A stretch of DNA of 64,000 bases from Blastobasis lacticolella (lineage: Eukaryota; Arthropoda; Insecta; Lepidoptera; Blastobasidae), in NCBI GenBank assembly GCA_905147135.1, contig LR990060.1:12230001-12294000 (forward strand), in the 5' to 3' direction. Numbering within the stretch: position 1 is the stretch's first letter; each line of letters opens with the position of its first letter. The notes under the pieces are model-generated. The model was given only the letters and a program-made list of their open reading frames with translations. It was not told the DNA's origin and did not search any database. This document shows positions 1 through 11,979 of this stretch, piece by piece. A program made the position numbers and the translations under genes.

Positions 1-220
1 TGCTCTCGTGCACGAGGGCCCGGGGTCCGTCTTGACCATGATCTAGGATTGAGCAGGTCAGGTAATTACAGTGGAGCTGTCATGCCATGTCATGCGACTG
101 CCATCTGACCTTCATGACCCTGCTACCAAGGGAACCTGACTAGATTGGATCATGGTTACACATCCAGTCGCCTGAATGTGCAGGTTTCATCACGATGTTT
201 TCTGTCACCGTAAGATTTGA
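1..220 (-). mobile_element. SINE family A, headless copy
   Basis: Minus orientation: TGCTCTCGTGCACGAGGGCC, AGGGAACCTGACTAGATTGG and CACGATGTTTTCTGTCACCG. The tRNA head is lacking, and it may extend left of the window. Confidence 0.85.
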
Positions 221-909
221 CATTTTTTTTTCAATTTAACTACTTTATTTTAAATCATTAAGCTTATTGAACATTGAATACATTTACTAAGAGTACAAAC
301 CAAATGTATAAATGGAAAAATAAGTTGAGTATGGGCGACGAACCACTTTAAATTAACCGAACGAACCACCTTAAATTGAAAACTAGCGTTCGCGTTAAGC
401 TGCCACAACATTGCATAGTTTATAAATTGAGTAGGTTCCATTTGCACTGGATACCTACGAATAAAACAACTGGGAACCTAATAATTGTCTTACTGTTCTT
501 AAGATAATGATTTCCTGTTATTGTTAATTTATTGGATTGTGTATAGAGACATGGTTAGAATGAATTTAATGGAATAATTTGACATTAATGTTTTAAACTA
601 TCGCCGCTTTTATAACACATTTTCTTCGTCTTAAAATGTGTTATTTGACATTATTGCATTTGATTGATTAACATAAGTATCGACATTATTTATTTGACAT
701 TGTTATTATAGCTATTGTTTATAGTAAATTGAATTAATGTGGAATTGTTTAAATTCTGAAATAAATTATTATTTTATTTTATTGTATTGTAAAATTACTG
801 TGTAGTGGCGTCCATGTGTAATAAACGTTTTTTTTAAATAAAAAGCTCACCTGTGTAGTGGACACATGGACGCATGTGTAATAAACCTTTCTTTTAATAA
901 TAAACTCAC

Positions 910-1004
910 CTCAAAGTCTTCAGTCTCACGAGCGGGCCTTTCGCGTCGCGCAGCAGCGACACCGCCTTGTGGTTGGTTACACTGTGCAGAGGCACTCCGT
1001 CCAC
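910..1004 (-). CDS. Patj: PATJ-like gene, PDZ domain exon 3 (C-terminal third)
   Basis: Exon of 95 nt, entered in phase 0 and left in phase 2 at donor TTTGAG|GTGAGTTT; acceptor CTATTCTTCTTGCCAG|GTG. The peptide is VDGVPLHSVTNHKAVSLLRD then AKGPLVRLKTL, with a split Arg codon at the end. It supplies the VDG turn, the alpha-B helix (TNHKAVSLL) and the last beta strand. Aligning by the VT-x-x-x-AV pattern, the alpha-B1 position that is His in class I PDZ domains is Asn here; this resembles PATJ/MUPP1 domains of this type (inference). With the exons at 36155 and 22021 it completes one PDZ domain of about 85 residues. The next exon lies left of the window. Confidence 0.9.
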
Positions 1005-1039
1005 CTGGCAAGAAGAATAGCATGATTTACAACCATCAT

Positions 1040-1198
1040 AAAGCCAGAAGAATGTCGAATGCAACGAACCTAACCGTGAGGGAAAACATCGTAATGAAAC
1101 TTGCACATTCAGATGATTGAATATGTAACCATGATCCAATCAGGTCAGGTTCCCCTAGTAGCAGGGTCACGGAGGTCAGATGGCAGTCGCTCTACTGT
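1040..1198 (+). mobile_element. SINE family A, internal fragment
   Basis: Contains GTGAGGGAAAACATCGTAAT and GATCCAATCAGGTCAGGTTC. It joins abruptly to the GATGAT-tailed repeat at 1199. Confidence 0.8.
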
Positions 1199-1452
1199 GG
1201 CCGTGTGGTTTCCGGCAGAGAAGAATAGCACCAACCTCTTACACCCGTGGGTGTCGAAAAAGGCAACTAATGTTTTCGAGGCAAAAGATCAAGAGTCTCC
1301 GTAGGCTGGGAAATGGGCAGCAGCGTTTTCCATTGTTATATTTACAACACTGCAATCTCCAATCCGCCTGCCAAGCGTGGAGTTTATGACATAACCTCGC
1401 CTTTCGTGGGAGAGGCCCTAAGTTCTGCAGTAGACTGTAATGATGATGATAG
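1199..1452 (+). repeat. Family C repeat
   Basis: GGCCGTGTGGTTTCCGGCAG start; GCAGTAGACTGTAATGATGA end. Fused to a SINE A fragment on its left. Confidence 0.8.
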
Positions 1453-1939
1453 AACCACTGGCTGACCGAAGTGACTCTGGTTCCCTGTGGCTGTACAATG
1501 GGGAGTGTTCTGAGGAACTATTTCTTTCTCCACCCGCCGCGGGCTGGGTACTTATTCCCATTACGTACACTCTCTAGTGGTGTCCACGCGAAGGTTCTAA
1601 AGAACATATCTCGCTCGTACGATTAGGATGTAGAATGCGCTATCAGCTCCTACGTTACTAACATCAGGTGAGACGACGAATGCTTGCAATAAATAGTAAC
1701 TTTCTTCAGACAAATTTTCTTAATAGTAATTTTATTGTAATCTCGTAGACAATGCTACGCTCTCAGAATCTACGATTGTCTATCGTAGCATTCTACCTTG
1801 GTAGAAATCTGTCAAGCTCAAGCTTCAGGGAGCTCCTTTTTAACCGCTTAAAAATGTTGAGAAAATCAAGGAAAAGCTTGAGTTAGCTTATCCATTGCCG
1901 TTACTCATTCCAAGTAATATCACGTCGTTTCTTTACAAT

Positions 1940-2135
1940 ACTAGTAGACCCGGCGCGACTTCGTTCGCGTACATCTACTTTACCCTGCCTACCCCTCTTT
2001 TCTTGTTTAAAAACCTTCCTCTTGAATTACTCTATCTATTGTTAGCAAACCGCATCAAAATCCGTTTCGTAGTTTAAAAGATCTAAGCGTACATAGATAC
2101 GTAGCGTCAGACGGCGGGAAGCAACTTTGTTTTAT
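1940..2135 (+). repeat. Interspersed repeat of the GACTTCG...CAAAATCCG type
   Basis: ACCCGGCGCGACTTCGTTCG, GCATCAAAATCCGTTTCGTA and CAGACGGCGGGAAGC. A common lepidopteran noncoding repeat style; class not determined. Confidence 0.5.
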
Positions 2136-2169
2136 ACTATGTATAGATATATTATTTACATTTTCACTA

Positions 2170-2315
2170 TACATGTTATCGGGTTTGTTACCACGGTTAG
2201 TATTGTTTTTAACTCGATATATCAACGCAGTTGCATACGAGTTGGTCACGAGTTGACGGTGGTAACAAACCTGATAATATGTGTAGTGAATAACCACGAA
2301 AGTCTGAAAATATAT
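2170..2315. repeat. Foldback repeat (family FB1)
   Basis: TTATCGGGTTTGTTACCACG at the left and GGTGGTAACAAACCTGATAA at the right form an inverted repeat around CGCAGTTGCATACGAGTTGG. It ends TAACCACGAAAGTCTGAAAA. Confidence 0.7.
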
Positions 2316-2317
2316 AT

Positions 2318-2490
2318 TATTTATATCAGCCTGAATCATCCTACTGCTGGGAAAAGGTGAAAGGCTTCCTGCATGTCCAGAAACAGGAAATACAGGGGCG
2401 TGTTCCTTGATCTGTATCCCTCCATGACAGTTCTCAGGGCAAATACGGGGTCTATGGTCCCACAACCTGGCCGAACCCCTTACTGACATT
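2318..2490 (-). mobile_element. LINE 3' fragment
   Basis: TATATCAGCCTGAATCATCC followed by CTGCTGGG, then GTATCCCTCCATGACAGTTC and CAACCTGGCCGAACCCCT. A related fragment is at 50285-50400. Confidence 0.5.
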
Positions 2491-2751
2491 CCGAGATTGT
2501 ACACTCCCGTCGGATCCGAGAGTCCACAATGCGTTGTATCGATGTATAGATATAGTTAGACAATAAATAAAATACTACTTCCTTATATGTACCTGTGGGT
2601 CATTATTTTCCTATTTTACTTCCCGCTAACTCTACCCACATCAAGCTCTTCTGGGCGCGACAGCTCGGCGTTAAATTGAATATGCTATTCAGGATTGTAT
2701 CTGTGTTTGTGGACAAACTCGTACGGGGTTTTGCCGTTATCTTTACTACGA

Positions 2752-2996
2752 GTATCACCACAGCCCATAACAGTCCACTGCAGGACTAAGGGGACCCACG
2801 AAAGGGAAGGTTATTGCCATAATCTCCACGCTTGGTCGCCGGGTTGGAGATCGCGGTGTCATAATTATAAAAAAGAAAACGCTGCTGCCCATTTTCCAGC
2901 CTACGGAGCCTAGATCTTGTCTCCTTTGTACGACACGACACCCATGAGTGTAAGAGGTTGGTGCTATTCTACTCTGCCGGACACCACACGGCCACG
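2752..2996 (-). repeat. Family C repeat
   Basis: Minus orientation from CACAGCCCATAACAGTCCAC to CTCTGCCGGACACCACACGG. Confidence 0.8.
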
Positions 2997-3511
2997 GTTA
3001 TCCTTACTATACTAATATTATAAAGAGAAAATGTTAGTATGTTTATAAGTTTGCAAGTGCACGGCTAGCACATGTGTACTTTCGCGCACGACAAACGACA
3101 AAGCTACTCCATTTCTTTCTTCTTAGTATTGAGAGAACGAAACAAATGCAACGCGCGAAACTTTCGTGGCGACAGCTATGTCGCGGGTGCACTTGTGCTG
3201 GGGCTAATCTCCAGAACGAATGAACCGCTTTTGGAAATTCCCAAGTGACGTAGGCTTTTTATTTATAGGCATTAAATTTTTCGTACTGGGAAAATAATAC
3301 AGCGGGATAGTTGGATGTTTACTGATCCGAACTGAGCACGGGTGAAAACCACAGGGGGCTTGTTAATCGGGAATGAACTAACGAGGTGGAGAGAAACCGG
3401 ATTAAAACTGCTACTCGTAACTATGTAGCGTGCAACCGTTACGAAATAACGAGGTAAACATAGTTTAATCCGTGTTGACAAACTTGAAGTGACTACGGTG
3501 TTTCAGTTTTA

Positions 3512-3850
3512 GGAGCATCGATGGCCGAGTGGTTATTGTATCGGACTCGTGAGCGGGAGGGCCCGGGTCCGCCTTAATGATGATCCAAGATTTGGCAGAT
3601 CAGATAAATACAGCGAAGCGACTGCCATCTGACCTTCAGGACCCTACCAGGGGACCTAACCAGATTGGATCATAGTTACACATTCAATCGCCTGGATGTG
3701 AAGGTTTCATCACGATTTTTTCCCTCACCGCAAGAGCATCGTTTAGCATTCTACTAATGAACATAACTCAGAAAAGAGGCATTGGTACGTGGCCGCAGTG
3801 GGATTCGAACCCGGACTTCGGATTTTTTCCTAGAGTGACAATGTGCATGG
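3512..3850 (-). mobile_element. SINE family A, chimeric inverted copy
   Basis: A plus-strand head (GCATCGATGGCCGAGTGGTT, to about 3555) is fused directly to a minus-oriented body (GAGGGCCCGGGTCCGCCTTA onward). The body ends with a minus-strand box B (GGGATTCGAACCCGG) at about 3800. Confidence 0.75.
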
Positions 3851-3996
3851 TCTAGCATTGTAGGAACACTCAACCAGGAAGTTGCGTTGACACCCTAAGA
3901 AATATATCTCTTGCAATTCTGACATTAACCTTAACAGTCTCGCAAACAACACTTTTTTATGTTATACTCAGGGTCCAGGCCTCTTGGGTATCTTTT

Positions 3997-4290
3997 TTAT
4001 GTTACACAGCAGACAAACAGGCAAGTTGGCTGATGGCAGGCTGATGGAATATGGTTATCGCCGCCTGTATACATCAGCCACACCAGGAGATCACCAATTC
4101 GTTGCCCGCCTCTGAAGATATCTCTAATATACTTCTTGAACGATCCCATGTCATAGTCCAAAGGAAACAATGTGGCTGAGAGCTTATTCCACATCCGAAT
4201 CGTACGAACGAGAAACGTTCTTTCAAACCTTCGCGTGGTGACCAACAGAGGGTCTACGTACTCGGGTGTACGGAGAAAGTAAATACGCAC
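3997..4290 (-). pseudogene. LINE ORF2 C-terminal fragment
   Basis: Minus-strand peptide RTPEYVDPLLVTTRRFERTF then LVRTIRMWNKLSATLFPLDY, the C-terminal region of a Jockey/R1-like LINE (RMWNxLP...FP signature). It is followed by the tail GGCGATAACC...CCATCAGCCT and a T-rich end at 3945-4003. 5' truncated. Confidence 0.75.
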
Positions 4291-4759
4291 GTACCTATAG
4301 CAAGCCTTTCACTGCACAAACTTACCGAAGTGGCCTTTTGCTAATGGCTCTATGATTGGTCAATTTTCGTTGCTCTTACTCTAGTATCTGACCTGACACG
4401 TTTGACAGCTAGAGTGTCATTTCGGGCAAATGCAAACCTTGTTACAGAACATGTGGACATTAATAAGCTTGTCTAGCCAAGTGAACGTGTATGGAGAGAA
4501 ATTTTGGAAGAACGTCATGCCAAATGGGCGGGATTAAACCTAAAAAGGGAGAGATCAAGCCTAAATAGCGTGGTCAAGCCCATTTTAGTAATACCGCTAG
4601 TCAGTCGACATGATGGTAAATGGCCACTTAATGAACTTATGAAGCCCGTCAGCCAAAACAACAACAGCGACGCCGTCACCGGGTCAGATAAGTGCGTTCA
4701 TTTTCATAGACAAGTTTTTGAGGTCTGTGCGTCTGCGCGCACTGTGAGACCTGTAGACT

Positions 4760-5155
4760 AATTACTCGGTGAGGGTCCAGCCCTTAGAATCACGGACATT
4801 TAATTCGTTTGTGGTGTTGGTTCCGACGGAGGACTTGGATACCTTTACCAAGGAACAGATTTGGCCGGAAGGCGTAGTTTAACGGCGATTCTGGGGACGA
4901 CCTCGGGTCGCCGGGGCTACCGACGCGATACCCAGCCTGCGGGTGTCCTAAGTGTATAGACGTGAATTGTGTAAAAGTGTTAGAATTAAGTTTATATTAT
5001 CTATTAGTCTATTGTTAATTTTCTAAGTGGTATTATTGTATAGGTTATATTATTTTGTATGGCTATAGTGTATCGTTTAGTGTTATTATAATTTTGTATG
5101 TTATATGTATTATATCTATGGGCCTTTGTAGCCTGATACAAATAAATAAATGAAT
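4760..5155 (+). mobile_element. LINE 3' end
   Basis: GC-rich stretch (GGCGATTCTGGGGACGACCT, CGGGTCGCCGGGGCTACC) followed by an AT-rich 3' UTR ending ACAAATAAATAAATG. Typical of the 3' end of a Jockey/R1-like LINE. The 5' boundary is uncertain. Confidence 0.55.
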
Positions 5156-5337
5156 TACGTAACTCCGTTACTAACGATTATCTGATTTCAATGATTGAAA
5201 TTATTATTTTTGCGATTACGTATCATCGATTTAATAGTGTCAGTTTATAGCAATGGAACTTTGTTAGCAACTGAACCCATGAAATCGATTATACGCAATC
5301 ACACTTATAACAATTTCAATCAATTAAACCAGATCAC

Positions 5338-5448
5338 TACACATGTTATCGGGTTTGTTACCACGGTTATTATTGTTTTTACCTCGATATTTCGACGTAG
5401 TTGCATGCGTCATGGTCACGAGTTGACTAACCACGAAAGTCTTAAAAC
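5338..5448. repeat. FB1 copy, one arm deleted
   Basis: TTATCGGGTTTGTTACCACG, CTCGATATTTCGACGTAGTT and TAACCACGAAAGTCTTAAAA. Confidence 0.65.
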
Positions 5449-5604
5449 CTAAATTAAACCAGATAATTGATAGCAACAGAGTTACGTAATTAGCCTACTG
5501 ATAGTAACGTCTATGAATACGAGTGTTATCTTCATCTTTATTTTAGTTATTATTTTTTATTTAAGTTAGGCATAACAATAAATATGACAAAACAATTAGT
5601 TCAG

Positions 5605-6780
5605 GCACTGTTACAAGATGTATCTAAACCGTAAACCACTTTCATACCCCGACTGTACATTGCATTGCGTAACGATGCAAACACCGCCATACAAACAGGG
5701 TCAACAGGGCCCGGGTAACCGGATTGCAATCAAGCGCGGCGATGCACATGCTAATTGCTTCGCGAGTGTGGACCACGCTTGGACTGTATGGCTGTATGGC
5801 TAACTAAGTCATCGTTGTGGTGTATATCGATATACATTTCTGTGTAAAACAAAATTTCCCACGTATAAAAATGTTGTGCGTCCATTTTGACAGACACATA
5901 GTTCCAACCAACACCCAAGTATTATTCAAGAATAGGTTTTTCGAACCCTGTGCGTTTGAGCACACTATGAGCCCTCACAGTAACGTGAGTGAATACGAGT
6001 GATATCTTTAGCGCATAACATACTAATATACGTTACTAGCGAGGACCTATAATTGGCTTGTTGGTACTAAAATAATATTGACTATGTTTGATATAGCTGA
6101 TATAGCTGTTGGTACTCCAATTAATAAATTAATAAATATCCTTACACGAGATGTTGTGTCAAAACTGTCACCCACTTTCTTACCCTGACTGTACATTTAT
6201 ACATACAAACAGGGAGGTCAACAGGGCCCGGGTAACCGCATTGCAATCAAGCGCGGCGATGCATATGCTAATTGCTTCGCGAGTGTGGACCACGCTTGGA
6301 CTGTATGGCTGTATAGCTAACTAAGTCATCGTTGTGGTGTATATCGATATACATTTCCGTGTAATACAAAATTTACCACGTATAAAAATGTTGTGCGTCC
6401 ATTTTGACAGACACATAATTCCAACCAACACCCAAGTATTATTCAAGAATAGGTTTTTCGAGCCCGGTGCGTTCGAGCACACTTAGAGACCTTATAACGT
6501 CTATGAATACGGATATTAACTTCATCTTTATTTCAGTTACACGATATCTTTTTTCAAAACTGTAAACCACGTTCATACGCTGACTCTACATTGCATTGCG
6601 TAACGATGCAAACAGCTCCATACAAACAGGGAGGTCAACAGGGCCCGGGTAACCGGATTGCAATCAAGCGCGGCGATGCATATGCTAATTGCTTCGCGAG
6701 TGTGGACCACGCTTGTACTGCGGCTAACTAAATCATTGTTGTGGTCTAAATTGTTTTATGTTTCTGTGTAAAGTGGCAAG
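5605..6780. repeat. Triplicated unit of unknown family
   Basis: Three direct copies share CAGGGCCCGGGTAACCG, then AAGCGCGGCGATGC and TTGCTTCGCGAGTGTGGACC. They are anchored at 5704, 6222 and 6639. Copies 1 and 2 also share TTGTGCGTCCATTTTGACAG and CCAACCAACACCCAAGTATT. A diverged fourth piece (AGGTCTGTGCG...CACTGTGAGACC) is at 4718-4752. Confidence 0.75.
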
Positions 6781-8054
6781 TAAAAAATTCGTCGGGAATT
6801 TCCTACTGCTGGATCCATCTGAGGCCGCGCCGTGAGAGAACGTTTGTTTCCTTCTCTCAACTCTACGATGAAAGAGATAGCAGTATCTATGTCACGGCTT
6901 TTCTCACTTATCGTGGGCGAGAGCACACTTGTTCTAGCCGTGCTGGAGCCATATGGACTAGCGAGAGACGACGGGAAAAAACCCAGTGCCTAAACAATGA
7001 CTGATGGAGATATAAAGGTGTCTGCTATTCTCTCAAGATTCCTTCGCCCCTGACTCTGAGGAAACTTCAATAGCTCTGAAAGAAAAACATCCGTCTGCAT
7101 CACAGCCGGATCTGAGTCTCCCTGACCTCTAACTCACACCTCACCGCTAACTGTGACGATGATGTCCTTCAAAAACGGGTTAGCCGGCATTCTCGACGGA
7201 TTTTCACAAGACAATCTGAAAGATCTCTTGTGCATGTGTACTACCTGGGTTTTGGCTGAAAATCAGTGTGTTGCCGTTCTAGTTGACACGGTGCGGTGCT
7301 GAGCCATGATTCTTTTGACCACACACATAATACGGAATTACGGAATACCTACATAATTTTGTAAAATTGTAAACTACCTACTTGTAGAATCTCAAAATAA
7401 ATAAGATATAACTAAGGGAAAGAGCGAGCCACCCCAACACAAGTATATTTATTACTTACTGGGGATGACTCACCTCATACATTGTAAAGATTTGAGAAAT
7501 CATTTTTTTTTTTTAGTTTTCTTTAATTTAACACATAGCTTACTAATTAAGTTGTATTTTTGGTAAAATGAAGCATTATTTATTTATATCTCTTGTTTAG
7601 ATATAAGTTATTATCTGTGTACTTTTATTTTTCATTATTAGACTAGCCAGGCATTTGACCGCCATCTTACCTGGTGGTAAGTAACGATGTGACAGTTGAT
7701 GGAGCGTGCCTGTCTAGGAATAGCCTATTCACTCTAGCCTTGAAGGCATCTAGATTACTAGATCTTGATTTATTTATCACAAGTTGTGAGTCAGCGAGAA
7801 ACCGCATACTCAAATATTACTTCGACTCGTTGTAGCATTTTTTCAAACCAGATTATTATGAAACTGACTATTGTTGCATTACTTTCGAGTATTTTAGGTA
7901 AATTTTAGTTAATTTTGAAATTGTAAAGTCTTGTAGACTGTTCGGTATGCTTAACGATTAGTTAAGTATGTATTAGTTTCTATCGGTGGAAACCTGTAAT
8001 TGACTCTGTGCTGCCAGTATTATTTCATATTGTAATCATTGCTGTTGGTTTTCT

Positions 8055-8380
8055 TTAAGTAAATAAAATGAAAATAAAAATAAAATAACAATGTTCAGGG
8101 AACACACTCGCAGGTAATGCATTCCATCCTTTGGCCGTACGCATTATAAAGGTTGATCCAAAGCGGTTCGTGCGGATAGCTGGAAGATCCACGACATAAG
8201 GCTGAAGCGCTCGCCCGATCGCGTTTCCCGATAGCGGAAAGGGGCCTGCGGAATGATGTACCATGGAGTATCAAATAAATGCTTCTCTATTCTATTTCTG
8301 AAACGAACAATTCCATTGCTATGGCCTAGATCAATCATCATACAAACATCGCCAGTTAAACTCAAAGGGAACTAAAACAT
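8055..8380 (-). pseudogene. LINE ORF2 C-terminal fragment
   Basis: Two shifted minus-strand frames: CMMIDLGHSNGIVRFRNRIE, then AGPFPLSGNAIGRALQPYVV and FIMRTAKGWNALPASVFPEH. The RTAK.WN.LP..VFP block marks the C-terminus of a LINE ORF2. A/T-rich tail at 8050-8090. The same family leaves small scraps at 28541-28640 and 41440-41515. Confidence 0.75.
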
Positions 8381-8721
8381 TATACAGTCCCTTTATGCAT
8401 ATTGCACCACAAAGTCCTAGCCACAAGGCTTCAGCAGTACCAAGAACTCTTCGCCTACATTTTTTATATGCAAGCTGCACGCAAGTTCACTGGAGTGAAG
8501 CCCCTTCGTCAGCAAAACTATAAGGAGGTTGGTACCGTCGGCAGAGACAGCCGCTGTCCTAAACTACTAATAAAAAATTGACTTTATTTGTCCGTTCTTG
8601 ATTTGTCAAACTTTTTGACAATGGTGCCCATCAGAGTAGCATGCACAATCTGGCTTGCAGAGGCGTAACTATAGAAAAGATCGACTATACTTAATAATCA
8701 TGTTGGCGTTAATGTTCCGGT

Positions 8722-9118
8722 TATGCTCTCGCACACGAGGGCCTGGGGTCCGCTCTGACCATGATCCAGAATTTGGCAGCTCAGATAATTACAGGGGAGC
8801 ACTGCCATCTGGCCTCCGTGACCCTGCTACTAGGGGAACCTGACCAGATTAGATTATGGTTACTCATTCAGTCGCCTGAATGTGCAGAATATAAATTCAG
8901 CTTCAAATATAAATGTACATGAAAGGGTACTGAGCAGATGTACATATGTTTAAATGATGAATCTGCTCAGATATATAAGTAGCCTTCCATGTACATTTAT
9001 ATTTGAAGCCTTGGTAATACTCACATATTAATGAACTCGACTGTACATGGCGGCAGTGGGATTCGAACCGGATATCTCTCGCTTGCGAGTTGAACACCGT
9101 TACTACTTGACCACCGAC
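8722..9118 (-). mobile_element. SINE family A interrupted by a stem-loop sequence
   Basis: Body at 8722-8888 and head at 9010-9118 (reverse box B GGGATTCGAACCGG, reverse box A GACCACCGACG region). They are separated by a 108-bp inverted-repeat sequence at 8901-9008. Confidence 0.8.
8901..9008. other. Long stem-loop
   Basis: Perfect 21-bp arms (8901-8921 and 8988-9008) enclosing a second 10-bp stem (930-939 with 961-970 in the 8 kb range). Inserted within a SINE A copy. Confidence 0.9.
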
Positions 9119-10089
9119 GCTATGACGCAGCCTGTTTAATTCACTAGTTATGAATTGAGCCTGAGCCTAAATTGTTGTTTATTTATTCATATTCGCATTT
9201 CGTTTTCTTCTTGTCAATATAACTTTTTCTTTCATATTATTTAAACACGTTTTATAGCGTCAGCCTCGAATAATCCTTTTTCAAGAAAACAGTCCAACAA
9301 TGCTGTAAATCTAGATTGATATCTCCCCTAATCAGATAGTCTGTGAGCCAAGGTTATCACTAGCAAATATCGTGAGACGAGAGAGAGTGAGAGAGAGCAA
9401 AATCAGGCATAAACTTCAGAAGTTTTAGGATCTAGACCCATAACCCTTTTGTAGGTTGACTATAAAACTGATATAAAATAGATTGTTTTGCTATCTGTCC
9501 TTCGACGCCATTGTAGTGTTGGTGACTACAGACTGAGTTGTAGGGCTGTCACAAAAAATCTAAATGTAATAAGTATTCAAAATCTTTATTTTTATTTAGA
9601 TCTTAGGTTACCCATGGATCACACTGGTTGTATCTAGACAGTCATCAGTATGGTGTTAAGCGTGGTCCTTGATCGTATTTACAGGATCCTATACAAGTGG
9701 TATTATACGTTTATCAATTTCCGCCGCAAAGCAACAATGCTTGCATTGTTGAATTCAGGTTTGAAGAATAAGGTAGACAACGCAATTACAGGCATGAGGC
9801 GTTTCATCTTAGCTCTCGCAGTGACAACGCATGCGGTTCTGCATTTTTGTTGCCTGCAACCTAAATGCATGAATCGTAGATGTTATGGGCGACAGTTCCC
9901 GCTTACCAGGTCGGCTGGACGCTCGTTTGTCACTGTGTAGTATAAAAAATGAAAAAGAAATGGCCAAGCATCTAGGTACGTTATTGAAATTAGGTGTTTT
10001 TTTATCATTTTATTGCCTACCTGATCATTTTTAGTGTATACTTTGATTTTTTGCAAGTACTTGGAATTTGACAGAGGAAAGCAGGAATG

Positions 10090-10312
10090 CCGTGTGGCCG
10101 CGTGGCGTCCGGCAGAGTAGAATAGCACCAACCCCTTACACTCGTAAGTGTCGTACAAGGCGACTAATGTTTAAGAGGCAAAAGATCTAGAGTCTCCGTA
10201 GGTTGGAAAATGGGCAGCAGCGTTTTTTTATTGTCATATTTACAAAACTGCGATCTCCAACCAGCCTGCTAAGCGTGGAGATTATGATGAGATGATGATT
10301 ATGATGATGAAG
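10090..10312 (+). repeat. Family C repeat
   Basis: GTGTGGCCGCGTGGCGTCCG start, GATTATGATGAGATGATGAT end; the CTGCAGTGGACTG segment is deleted. Confidence 0.8.
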
Positions 10313-10998
10313 AAGGAATGGTATCCACCATTTTCGTTTACAAACATTACTAAAGAATTTTTTTCTGAGTACCTAACGTTTTATTTTTTACGTTCACAAT
10401 ATTCAATTTAACAATGACTCGTTCGAAAACTTGGCACTCAGTCGAAAGATGAAGTTTCTCACTGCGGGAAGTTGAATTGAAATTCGTGCGTTCTGAAAAT
10501 TTGCAAATTTTACTTCATTTGCTCCTGCTGAGAAGTCCGACGTATATCAAATTAAAAGTGTCCATTTAGTGGAGGGGATTTATTTTTCGTTACCAAGTTT
10601 TTCTTGTTTTTAGCTCGTAACGCATGAAATATCATTTTATACTTCATTGGGTCTGAATTGAGCATTACAATTTATTCCTCTGCATAGAAATTATTTTGAT
10701 ACAGCGTATATGTGGATGTTTGTTACACTAAAACTACTTACGAATTTGCAGAGCACCAAAAAACAAAGAAAAAGAAAGAAAAGAGAAAGTGCCGTACACA
10801 AACCCCTAACAATGACGCTGTCGAAATCATCTACAACAGATGTTTAAGGCTAATGATGATGGTGACATAGAGCATACTGAAATTTCTGCGCTCCTGACAT
10901 AAATGTTTGAATTTCGAATGTTATATTTGACAATAAAAACGCTGTAGCATGTCAATTGTTTTTTTTACACAAGCTGAAGTCCGTCGTCCGTAGCAAAA

Positions 10999-11540
10999 AT
11001 GGAATTAACGCGAAAATATTTTAGGACAATGATTTATTATGATTTTAACAGTTCGCTGTCTCCGCAAGACTGCACTGCTTGTCTTTAAAATGCTTTTGGG
11101 AGGGAACTACCTCATTTTAGCACCGTAAGGCGTTGGTATGCAGAATTAGATCGTGGCTGTGTTTCTCTCCATGATGAAATTCGTGAAAGTCGACCCCTAA
11201 ACTGCGATCACTGAGGAAAATGTGGCGTGAAAAAGATTGCGCTTTTTTTCCGGACGGGTCCCGTCTGCACGATCCCACTTGAAGAACAAAAGACAATTAA
11301 CGCTGATACACCACGATTTATTTGCCCAGTGTCTTTGAAAAAGTTAGGGGAAAACGACCAAGAAATCGCAGCCTTTTGCACGATGACAATGCTCCGGCAC
11401 ACACCGTGAACAAGACAAAGTCATTTTTGGCTTGTGGAAAGGTAGAGCTAGTGACCTATCCCGCAAATGGTCCAAATCTGGCACCGAGTAACTTCCTTAT
11501 TTTTCCAAAAATAAAAAATTTCACTTGAAAGGTTTGACAT
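10999..11540 (+). pseudogene. mariner transposase remnant (irritans-like), internally deleted
   Basis: Starts ATGGAATTAACGCG, reading MELTRKYFRTMIYYDFN, the N-terminal DNA-binding start of mariner transposases. Frameshifts and stops follow. After an early block (about 11000-11220) the sequence jumps to the catalytic region. There it reads in pieces LFFRTGPVCTIPLEEQKTIN, RGKRPRNRSLLHDDNAPAHT and LVTYPANGPNLAPSNFLIF. The HDDNAPAHT and SPDLAPxDF-type motifs are diagnostic of the mariner DDE/D domain; here the latter has changed to GPNLAPSNF, so the last catalytic Asp context is altered. The first catalytic Asp region is deleted. It cannot encode a working transposase. Terminal inverted repeats were not identified. 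Confidence 0.85.
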
Positions 11541-11979
11541 TGCGACATAAATGTTATGATGGCCCAAAATTCTGATTAAATTCTTTTTTACTGAATTGCC
11601 AACCCTAGCACCGAAGCGGGCTTAATTAAGAATTCAGCCAGCGGTCCGTTGCCTATCTAGATATCCATAGTTTTAAAACTATTAGTGGATAAATGAACGG
11701 ATTATCTCGAACAAAAGCCGGCTTTTGCACTCATTTGTAGACTTAAATATTGTTTGACTTTTATCTGGCATTCCACGTAAGTTTTCTAACCTGATCACGT
11801 AGATAATCATTTTTTTAATGTTTCTAGTAGTTGTAGTAGCGTTATTGTAGTTGTAGTGAAAAGTACCTGTAGCTATTTTACCGTCGGTACCGTTGGTGCT
11901 TAACTGAGGGGCACACTGAAAACCAGCGCCATAGCGTGAGCCGTGGCTTATGCTGAGGCCCCGTTGCACAGACAACGAA

